Source: Alphaproteobacteria bacterium (GTDB lineage Bacteria; Pseudomonadota; Alphaproteobacteria; Rs-D84). Taken from it: a stretch of DNA of 5,310 nucleotides. The DNA lies in contig JAIDLK010000038.1 in NCBI GenBank assembly GCA_029051085.1, forward strand, positions 1 through 5,310, written 5' to 3'. The notes beneath the pieces were generated by a model. The model had not been told where the DNA came from and did no database searches. It was given only the letters and a program-made list of their open reading frames with translations. A program made the translations under genes and the position numbers. Positions 1 through 4,384 of the stretch are shown one piece after another (positions within the stretch are counted from its first letter, which is position 1; the number at the start of each line of letters is the position of its first letter).

Positions 1-54
1 GGTTTTTATTTTTGAAAAAATCCCTGTATTCCGCATAGTGTTCTCTCCGATTTT

Positions 55-621
55 ATGCCTAATCCAATCGGTGGTTTGGCTTGGGCATTATTTGCCGGTC
101 AAGTTTATGCAGACTTTATAGAGGGCGGCGGTCTGGGTAGCACCACAAACTATTCGTGTGTTATTTATGGGCAGAATTTGGATTGTGTTCATAATAGTTA
201 TCCATGCTATCAAATTTTAAATTTTTCAGATGCGTCTGTATGGGGTTCCAATGAAGTTGGCTACTTTAACTATTCCAGTGCATGTCAAATGTATGTTCCT
301 GATGGATATAGCGTTGATGCATATTGTGCGTTTGACGAAAGTTGTGGAACAATTTTGTCGCCGTGTAGCGAATATGGATATTATTGTCCGAATGGGGGCC
401 GCTCATATACCTATGATGAGGTGAAAAAATTAGGAAATGACAGTATGGCTTTGGCGGAGCTATGTCCCTTGCCGACTGGTATACATAACGTTACGCTTGG
501 CCAGCATATATTGTCAGATTTGGGGTCTGTATCCGTTGGTGGCTGTTATTTGGCGGCATCTGCGGGGCCGTATTCTGATGATAGCGGAGTGTTTCAGCTG
601 GCTGAGAATTGTTATTACTAA
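55..621 (+). CDS. Cys- and Tyr-rich probable exported protein of unknown function
   Basis: I do not recognise this 188-residue protein. It has 11 cysteines (residues 35, 44, 51, 77, 91, 97, 104, 111, 137, 164, 186) and about 19 tyrosines, few lysines or arginines, and several short Gly/Ser/Asn-rich turns. This composition fits a disulfide-bonded protein acting outside the cytoplasm. Residues 5-19 are hydrophobic and end in VYA before an acidic DF, which could be a signal peptidase I site, but there is no basic N-terminal region. No Shine-Dalgarno sequence precedes the ATG at 55, so the start is uncertain. The frame is open only back to a TGA at 13-15. The gene ends in an intrinsic terminator two bases after its stop. 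It is AT-rich in codon choice (many tat, tgt, ttg) compared with the barrel protein at 1913. The reading frame from about 100 to the stop looks genuine; the function is unknown. Confidence 0.65.
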   Translation: MPNPIGGLAWALFAGQVYADFIEGGGLGSTTNYSCVIYGQNLDCVHNSYPCYQILNFSDASVWGSNEVGYFNYSSACQMYVPDGYSVDAYCAFDESCGTILSPCSEYGYYCPNGGRSYTYDEVKKLGNDSMALAELCPLPTGIHNVTLGQHILSDLGSVSVGGCYLAASAGPYSDDSGVFQLAENCYY

Positions 622-622
622 A

Positions 623-645
623 AACGCGCTTAAGGCGCGTTTTTT
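623..645 (+). terminator. Intrinsic terminator of the Cys-rich protein gene
   Basis: AACGCGC (623-629) pairs with GCGCGTT (635-641) around a five-base loop, and the T run continues to 645. It lies directly after the stop codon at 619-621. It also insulates this gene from the convergent tRNA unit. Confidence 0.85.
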
Positions 646-654
646 GATGGGTAT

Positions 655-676
655 AAAAAAACCGCATGTCGCGGTT
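655..676 (-). terminator. Intrinsic terminator of tRNA-Lys
   Basis: Read on the minus strand, AACCGC (676-671) and GCGGTT (665-660) form a six-base-pair stem with a five-base loop, followed by a T run (complement of the A run at 655-661). It begins nine bases beyond the CCA end of the tRNA. Confidence 0.8.
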
Positions 677-684
677 TATATTTT

Positions 685-760
685 TGGTGGGCGCGCAGGG
701 ACTCGAACCCTGGACCCACTGATTAAGAGTCAGTTGCTCTACCAACTGAGCTACGCACCC
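685..760 (-). tRNA. tRNA-Lys (anticodon CTT)
   Basis: The minus strand folds into a standard 76-base cloverleaf. It has a 7-bp acceptor stem (GGGTGCG with CGCGCCC, one T-G wobble), a GCTC/GAGC D stem with an eight-base loop, a five-bp ACTGA/TCAGT anticodon stem and loop CTCTTAA. The variable region has five bases and the T arm is CAGGG-TTCGAGT-CCCTG. The discriminator is A and CCA is encoded at 687-685. The anticodon CTT at loop positions 34-36 reads AAG codons as lysine. It has its own promoter and terminator, though it lies downstream of the SDR gene on the same strand, and no terminator is visible between them. Confidence 0.97.
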
Positions 761-789
761 GATGGGTCATTCATTATGAATACCCGCAG

Positions 790-817
790 ATTATATATCT
801 TTTTATCTTATTTGCAA
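790..817 (-). promoter_or_regulatory. Probable sigma70-type promoter of tRNA-Lys
   Basis: On the minus strand a -35 box TTGCAA (817-812) is followed after 16 bases by a perfect -10 TATAAT (795-790). Transcription would start near 783, about 23 bases before the mature tRNA 5' end. The intergenic stretch 761-834 holds nothing else that I can see. Confidence 0.7.
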
Positions 818-834
818 GAAATTATTATTTATTT

Positions 835-1728
835 TTACATCGTATGGTTTCCGCCTGTAACGCCATATACCTCTGCGGTGGTGTATGATGATGCATCCGA
901 TGCCAAAAGTACATAGGTGGCCGCAAGTTCGGCAGGCTGGCCGGCGCGTCCCATCGGGGTGCCCATACCGAATTCCGGAATTGTATCCTGGGCGCGTCCA
1001 CCCGCAACCTGAAGTGCGGTCCATATAGGGCCCGGTGCCACGGAATTTACCCTGATGCCGCGTGGCGCCACTTGTTTTGCCAATGCGCGTGTGAACGCTA
1101 CGATTGCGCCTTTGGTCGAGGCATAGTCCAACAGGTCTTTGCCAGGCTGGTACGCCTGGATGGAAGAGGTTGTTATTATTGATGCGCCCGGCCGCATCAG
1201 TGGAATGGCCGCCCGTGCCAGCCAGAACATTGAAAAAACATTTACGGCAAATGTTTGAACAAGCTGTTCCGTATCAAGTTTTGTTATGTCTTTGCTGTAT
1301 TGTTGCATGCCGGCATTCATTACGATTATATCAAGCCCGCCAAGTGCCTTGTGGGCGCGTGTGATTAAACGTTCGCAAAATTTTTCATTCGCGATGTCAC
1401 CCGGTATCAATATGGCACGTTGTCCCGCGTCTTCTATGTATTTTGCGGTTTCGCGTGCATCACTTTCCTCGGCCGGCAGGTATGATATCGCCACATCGGC
1501 GCCTTCGCGCGCATATGCGATGGCAACCGCGCGGCCAATGCCCGAATCGCCCCCGGTAATAAGTGCGCGACGTCCTGTTAATCTGTTCGCACCTATATAG
1601 CTGTCTTCGCCACAATCGGGCAGGGGGTGCATTTTTGATTCCAGACCCGGATATGCCTGTCGTTGGCGCGGGTATTTTTCATGATAGTATTTTGTGCGGG
1701 GATTTTTGCTGTGTGTGCTTCTTTTCAT
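835..1728 (-). CDS. yghA: YghA-type NAD(P)-dependent short-chain dehydrogenase/reductase
   Basis: This 297-residue classical SDR oxidoreductase is close to E. coli YghA and the Bacillus general stress SDRs over its full length, and of the usual length for that group. The first 50 residues carry the group's N-terminal extension (TKYYHEKYP, KMHPLPDCGE). The cofactor-binding Rossmann motif TGGDSGIG is at 58-65, and NAG at 138-140. The catalytic set is N163, S189, Y202 and K206 (YASTK), and the APGPIWT loop is at 231-237. Family members are cytoplasmic carbonyl/aldehyde reductases, often stress-induced; the substrate cannot be read from sequence. The start is well supported: AGGAGG lies five bases upstream of the ATG. 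It is divergent from the barrel gene at 1913 and separated from it by 184 bases. No terminator is visible downstream before the tRNA promoter, so readthrough into the tRNA is possible. All key residues are present and I see no frame damage. Confidence 0.95.
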   Translation of the reverse strand: MKRSTHSKNPRTKYYHEKYPRQRQAYPGLESKMHPLPDCGEDSYIGANRLTGRRALITGGDSGIGRAVAIAYAREGADVAISYLPAEESDARETAKYIEDAGQRAILIPGDIANEKFCERLITRAHKALGGLDIIVMNAGMQQYSKDITKLDTEQLVQTFAVNVFSMFWLARAAIPLMRPGASIITTSSIQAYQPGKDLLDYASTKGAIVAFTRALAKQVAPRGIRVNSVAPGPIWTALQVAGGRAQDTIPEFGMGTPMGRAGQPAELAATYVLLASDASSYTTAEVYGVTGGNHTM

Positions 1729-1733
1729 GGGGG

Positions 1734-1778
1734 CCTCCTGTCCGTTATATTTTATATATATGTATATGGTCGTGCCAT
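1734..1778 (-). promoter_or_regulatory. RBS and weak candidate promoter of the SDR gene
   Basis: On the minus strand AGGAGG occupies 1739-1734, five bases before the ATG; this is firm. A possible -10 TATAAA (1756-1751) lies 16 bases from a -35-like ATGGCA (1778-1773), which matches the consensus in four of six positions. The TA-rich run around 1745-1767 makes the exact -10 box uncertain. Confidence 0.45.
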
Positions 1779-1827
1779 AGGCATGAAAGCCACGAAAGGG
1801 CTGGCGGATAGGGGAATCCTTACCTAT

Positions 1828-1861
1828 GCAAAGTTTTAAAATGCTTTGCTAGAATTATATT
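1828..1861 (+). promoter_or_regulatory. Candidate promoter region with inverted repeat upstream of the barrel gene
   Basis: GCAAAG (1828-1833) and CTTTGC (1844-1849) form a perfect six-base inverted repeat around a TTTTAAAA core. It lies immediately upstream of -10-like sequences TAGAAT (1850-1855) and TATATT (1856-1861). No convincing -35 box is present. The dyad overlaps where a -35 box would lie, so it could be an operator or activator site. Transcription from TATATT would begin near 1868 and give a leader of about 45 bases that is almost only A and C (1871-1902), expected to be unstructured. Confidence 0.35.
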
Positions 1862-1912
1862 GTTGACATGAAAAACACAAAGAACACAACCACAACTAAA
1901 AAAGGAGAAAAA

Positions 1913-2515
1913 ATGAAAAAAATAGTTATCTCGACATTGGCGGTGCTGATTGCATGCCCGGCATTTGCGGGTGCAAATCAGAACAGCAGCTGGCAGTTAT
2001 TCGGGCTGGACCCGTATATCGGCTTGCGCGGCGGTATGGGCTATACAAATGTTAACGTAAAGCACAATGGTCACAAAAAGTCTATCCAGGATCATGAATT
2101 CCAGGGACGTGCGGCTTTGGGTTTGGAAGTCTGTGATACAGTTCGCAGCGAAATCGAATGGTCTATCTTTAGCAAGGTAAAGGATACCAAGCATTACGGC
2201 GACCAGAAAGTAAAAGTTGAAACCAAGATGCAGACGCTGTTGTGGAATTCTTATATGGAATTCGGTTCGTATGACATCGTTCGTCCGTTCATTGGTGCCG
2301 GTGTCGGTGCGGCGTTTACAAAGCTGGACAAGCATGTTGAAGGCTTTGGCAGCTCTAATGATGACAAGACCCGCATTGCGGCCATGGGTACACTGGGTGT
2401 ATCGTTCGACTGGCAGCGTTTGGCGGTTGATTTGGCGGCACGCTATACATATGTTGACATTGCGTCCGGCCTGCATAACTTTGGCGGTGATTTGGGTATC
2501 CGCTTTATGTTCTAA
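1913..2515 (+). CDS. Eight-stranded outer-membrane beta-barrel protein
   Basis: This 200-residue protein has a Sec signal peptide (KK at 2-3, hydrophobic core 4-14, probable cleavage after A19 in PAFA-G). The mature part reads as eight amphipathic strands: about 33-50, 63-76, 77-93, 100-118, 123-142, 151-167, 170-185 and 190-200. It ends in F200, the typical terminal aromatic residue recognised by the barrel assembly machinery. This matches the size and pattern of small OmpA-barrel/opacity-like porin-fold proteins of the outer membrane; the ligand or role is unknown. The start at 1913 is chosen because AGGAG (1903-1907) sits five bases upstream; an in-frame ATG at 1868 lacks such a site and would put 15 hydrophilic residues before the signal peptide. 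Residues 12-15 (LIAC) also satisfy a loose lipobox, but proline follows and a good signal peptidase I site lies just beyond. A strong terminator follows, and codon choice favours C/G endings, consistent with high expression. Confidence 0.85.
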   Translation: MKKIVISTLAVLIACPAFAGANQNSSWQLFGLDPYIGLRGGMGYTNVNVKHNGHKKSIQDHEFQGRAALGLEVCDTVRSEIEWSIFSKVKDTKHYGDQKVKVETKMQTLLWNSYMEFGSYDIVRPFIGAGVGAAFTKLDKHVEGFGSSNDDKTRIAAMGTLGVSFDWQRLAVDLAARYTYVDIASGLHNFGGDLGIRFMF

Positions 2516-2525
2516 TGACTGTCCC

Positions 2526-2543
2526 GCCGTGGGGCCCCGCGGC
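2526..2543 (+). repeat. GC-rich hairpin just after the barrel gene
   Basis: GCCGTGG (2526-2532) pairs with CCGCGGC (2537-2543), including one T-G wobble, around a GGCC loop. It has no T run and is therefore not itself a terminator. It may protect the 3' end of the barrel mRNA or act with the terminator that follows. Confidence 0.5.
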
Positions 2544-2562
2544 AAAGACTGTCTTGTTTCAG

Positions 2563-2606
2563 AAAACAAACCGCGCGATGGCCGCGGTTTGTTTTTTATT
2601 TTTTTC
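2563..2606 (+). terminator. Strong intrinsic terminator of the barrel gene
   Basis: AAAACAAACCGCG (2563-2575) pairs perfectly with CGCGGTTTGTTTT (2583-2595), giving 13 base pairs with a seven-base loop. T-rich sequence continues to about 2605. The next promoter starts immediately after it. Confidence 0.92.
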
Positions 2607-2635
2607 TTGCGGTTGTGTTTAATAAAAATTATAAT
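2607..2635 (+). promoter_or_regulatory. Sigma70-type promoter of the membrane-protein leader
   Basis: A -35 box TTGCGG (2607-2612) is followed after exactly 17 bases by a perfect TATAAT (2630-2635). Transcription should start near 2642, about 88 bases before the ATG at 2730. This is the best promoter match in the window on the plus strand, and it directly follows the barrel gene terminator. Confidence 0.75.
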
Positions 2636-2666
2636 GCCCGCCGGAATTTTAATACAATTAACACAC

Positions 2667-2716
2667 AACGCGCGGTGCATGCACATAAGTCCAGTTGCAG
2701 CCCGCGCGTTTTTTTT
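2667..2716 (+). terminator. Terminator-like hairpin in the leader, abutting the RBS of the membrane-protein gene
   Basis: AACGCGCGG (2667-2675) pairs with CCGCGCGTT (2702-2710). The helix can be extended by TGCA (2676-2679) with TGCA (2696-2699) across a two-base bulge, and eight T residues follow (2709-2716). It has the form of an intrinsic terminator with a larger than usual loop, yet it lies before the gene, with AAGGGG starting at 2717. It is therefore either a transcription attenuator or the 3' end of an independent small RNA of roughly 75 bases made from the promoter at 2607. I see no clear alternative antiterminator helix and recognise no known riboswitch. Confidence 0.65.
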
Positions 2717-2729
2717 AAGGGGTAAAGAT

Positions 2730-3164
2730 ATGAATAAGTTTCCGCAAAATTTTAAAGAGGCAGTTATTGCGTCGGTTCCGAATGCCGCTTTGATGGTTAT
2801 AGGAATGGTGACACTGAATCTATGGATTTATGGTGCATTAAGCTGGGGGCATTTTGCGGTTGTTGTGCCGATGATGTTTGTTGTTGCGTTTGCATTTGAT
2901 TTTTTTATCGTAGGGCCAATGGTTATGAAATTTGTAAGAAAACATGACATTGTCCGAGTGATGCCGTTTATACGTGTGGCGATAATGGCGGGTGTGCTGA
3001 CGTTTGTGGCGCCGATTCTCGAATCGGGTACGGTCATAACCGCACAGCAATATGTTATGGCCGCGCCTCGCAATTATCTGGCGGCATTGATTTTGCAACT
3101 GTTTGTTGCATTGCCGTTTGGATTGTTTGTTTTACAGTGCAGCAGACGATGGAGTGTAAAATAA
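2730..3164 (+). CDS. Four-helix inner-membrane protein, DUF2798-like
   Basis: This 144-residue protein is made almost entirely of hydrophobic segments at about 12-34, 43-66, 77-98 and 116-137. It looks like two related two-helix units: each unit's second helix runs from a Phe-rich start past a proline to a basic end (VGPMVMKFVRK at 61-71; ALPFGLFVLQ then CSRR at 127-140). The pattern and length resemble DUF2798 membrane proteins as I remember them, a family without established function. The start at 2730 is chosen because AAGGGG (2717-2722) lies seven bases upstream. The same frame is open further upstream, but an earlier ATG at 2634 overlaps the -10 box and could not be in that transcript. 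A terminator-like hairpin lies between promoter and gene, so expression may be conditional. The gene ends at a shared bidirectional terminator. Confidence 0.75.
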   Translation: MNKFPQNFKEAVIASVPNAALMVIGMVTLNLWIYGALSWGHFAVVVPMMFVVAFAFDFFIVGPMVMKFVRKHDIVRVMPFIRVAIMAGVLTFVAPILESGTVITAQQYVMAAPRNYLAALILQLFVALPFGLFVLQCSRRWSVK

Positions 3165-3190
3165 AAAATCCCGCATTGCGGGATTTTTTT
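3163..3190. terminator. Bidirectional intrinsic terminator between convergent genes
   Basis: ATCCCGC (3168-3174) and GCGGGAT (3178-3184) form a seven-bp stem with a three-base loop. It has an A run on the left and a T run on the right. It can end transcription of the membrane-protein gene on the plus strand and of the Dps-like gene on the minus strand; the stop codon of the latter (3189-3191) lies in its tail. Confidence 0.88.
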
Positions 3191-3545
3191 AAGATAACTG
3201 GGCCAGTGCGATTTTGCCAAGGAATGCCGCTTCTATGTCGCCAAGTAATGATTTGGTTCCTTCATCCAAATCATCATCCTCTTGCAGCTCTTCTGTGCGT
3301 GATATTATCTGTTCGCACATTTTTACCAGATCGCGATTTATCATTTTTGGCGCAAGTATGTCGGCTTTGAATACTTTTTTTTCATCGCGTGCCATGAAAT
3401 AACTTTCGGCAAGACTGTCCGCCCATGTATCTACATCTTCCGTTAATCGGTCGAATAACAGATGTTGAGAATAGTTGTTTGTTGACCAGTGATTTATTTT
3501 GCATGCATATTTGAATGCAATCAGATTTTGTATCAATTCATACAT
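3189..3545 (-). CDS. Compact Dps/ferritin-like protein
   Basis: This predicted cytoplasmic, mainly helical protein of 118 residues shows the Dps/ferritin-like pattern of metal ligands: H19-W20, H28, D32, D43 and E47. The spacing H28-D32-D43-E47 (4, 15 and 4 apart) equals that of E. coli Dps H63-D67-D78-E82. The first interval, H19 to H28, is nine residues instead of twelve. Dps proteins oxidise and store iron and protect DNA; this one is far shorter than the usual 150-170 residues. It lacks a basic N-terminal tail and carries an acidic stretch (EELQEDDDLDE, about 85-95). It resembles short ferritin-like proteins known from phages and bacteria (DUF5856-like, from memory). The start at 3545 is preferred because GGAGG (3558-3554) lies eight bases upstream; the ATG at 3560 overlaps that site and has none of its own. 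It is divergent from the SodC-like lipoprotein gene. Confidence 0.75.
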   Translation of the reverse strand: MYELIQNLIAFKYACKINHWSTNNYSQHLLFDRLTEDVDTWADSLAESYFMARDEKKVFKADILAPKMINRDLVKMCEQIISRTEELQEDDDLDEGTKSLLGDIEAAFLGKIALAQLS

Positions 3546-3719
3546 TTTTCTTTCCTCCATGTCTGGATTTTATCAAGAAGCGGCGTTGATAGTTATAGGA
3601 TAATATACTGGCGCTATGTGCATGAATTCCGCGTTTTTTTGGGAATTCAAACCTGACGAAAATGTAAAAAAAATGTTGTACAATGTGTTTCGTAACCACA
3701 AGGAAAAAGGAGACCTTAT
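3546..3719. promoter_or_regulatory. Shared intergenic region of the Dps-like and SodC-like genes, with GAATTC dyad
   Basis: This region lies between two divergent starts. It holds an eight-bp inverted repeat, TGAATTCC (3623-3630) and GGAATTCA (3642-3649), separated by 11 bases, a possible operator serving both genes. GGAGG (3558-3554, minus) and AGGAG (3708-3712, plus) are the two ribosome binding sites. Candidate -10 boxes exist (TACAAT at 3679-3684 on plus; TATATT, TATAAC and TAAAAT on minus), but none has a well-spaced -35 box, so I do not place promoters exactly. Confidence 0.4.
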
Positions 3720-4262
3720 ATGCAAAAACTTATCAAAAAAATGTTCATGTTTTCGTCCGTGCTATGTGCGGCGGCAATTCTCAGCGGTTGTACCACCATG
3801 TGCAATCAGAAGAAACCGCGTCGTCATGTAAAGCCGGCCTCGCAGGAAACGGTCGTTGTATATCAGAGCTATGAAACACGTGGCGATATAGATCGCGTTT
3901 CTGCAAAAATGTATACCCGCAGCAGTGCCGGCGGCGAATCCAAAATGGGATATATAAAATTCGTTGAAACAGATGGCGGTTTGAAAATGGATGTTGATTT
4001 GAAAGATCTGCGCCCGGGCGTTTCGTACACTGTAAAGATTTATCAGTGCGGCAGCTGCAATAACGACAGCATGTGCTGCGATAAATCCAGCATGCCGATA
4101 AGCCTGCCGAAACTGAAGGTTGAAAAGAGCGGTCGCTTGGAAGAAAGCTTTATCATCCGCGGTCTGACGGCGGCCCAGCTGAATAACGCCAAGATTTATC
4201 TGGAACGTGACGGCGGCTACAAGGCGGCATGGGGCACGTTTGAACGCGGCATGATGCTGTAA
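3720..4262 (+). CDS. Lipoprotein with a SodC-like domain lacking the metal-binding histidines
   Basis: This is a 180-residue lipoprotein: KLIKK, a hydrophobic segment and the lipobox LSGC with C24 as the acylated residue. The mature N-terminus is basic (KKPRRHVK, 31-38). From about 58 the sequence follows Cu/Zn superoxide dismutase: G77-Y-I-K-F-V-E-T-D with G87-L matches the family's G.v...ET..GL strand. LKDLRPG (94-100) matches the strand before the copper site, LPKLKVEKSG (129-138) the family's LP.L.V..dG, LTAAQLNNAKIYL (149-161) its L...L....l.iH strand, and WGTFERGMML the C-terminal strand. The copper HxH after PG is replaced by V105-K-I107, the zinc loop is reduced to a Cys cluster (C110, C113, C119, C120), and the only histidine is H36 near the lipid anchor. 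Dismutase activity is therefore not expected. AGGAG lies seven bases before the ATG. Location is periplasmic, membrane-anchored; the role is unknown. The SodC relation rests on pattern recall. Confidence 0.8.
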   Translation: MQKLIKKMFMFSSVLCAAAILSGCTTMCNQKKPRRHVKPASQETVVVYQSYETRGDIDRVSAKMYTRSSAGGESKMGYIKFVETDGGLKMDVDLKDLRPGVSYTVKIYQCGSCNNDSMCCDKSSMPISLPKLKVEKSGRLEESFIIRGLTAAQLNNAKIYLERDGGYKAAWGTFERGMML

Positions 4263-4299
4263 TAAACTGTCCGGTATATAAACAAGTTCATAGTCTGTG

Positions 4300-4329
4300 C
4301 GCCCCGGAATTATCCGGGGCGTGTTTTTT
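4300..4329 (+). terminator. Intrinsic terminator of the lipoprotein gene
   Basis: CGCCCCGG (4300-4307) pairs perfectly with CCGGGGCG (4314-4321) around AATTAT, and a T run follows at 4324-4329. It separates the lipoprotein gene from the gene that starts near 4385. Confidence 0.92.
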
Positions 4330-4384
4330 ATATTTTTACTTTGTGAATATTATCCTATCTGATAATCTTGTATCCTTGAAGGAG

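Noticed and set aside
803..1024. Additional open frames on both strands within the SDR gene (also 1104-1364, 1286-1600 and 1563-1811 plus).
   Set aside because: They overlap a full-length, intact YghA-type gene, have no ribosome binding sites and read as low-quality Cys/Arg-rich shadows.
1863..1868. A perfect TTGACA that could be a -35 box upstream of the barrel gene.
   Set aside because: Sixteen to eighteen bases downstream there is only ACAACC-like sequence with no usable -10 box, and the ribosome binding site follows soon after.
1868..1912. An earlier in-frame ATG for the barrel protein at 1868.
   Set aside because: It has no ribosome binding site and would add a hydrophilic Thr/Lys-rich stretch before a clear MKK signal peptide; AGGAG is well placed for 1913.
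2217..2729. The reading frame of the membrane protein stays open far upstream, into the barrel gene.
   Set aside because: The upstream part overlaps the barrel gene in another frame, crosses a strong terminator and the TATAAT promoter, and does not read as a membrane protein; 2730 has the ribosome binding site.
3546..3560. ATG at 3560 as the start of the Dps-like protein.
   Set aside because: The GGAGG that would serve the ATG at 3545 lies inside this extension, and nothing suitable precedes 3560.
3616..3874. Short plus-strand frames starting at 3616 and 3683 before the lipoprotein gene.
   Set aside because: No ribosome binding sites; they overlap the lipoprotein gene out of frame, and the lipoprotein has a clear signal peptide and site at 3708.
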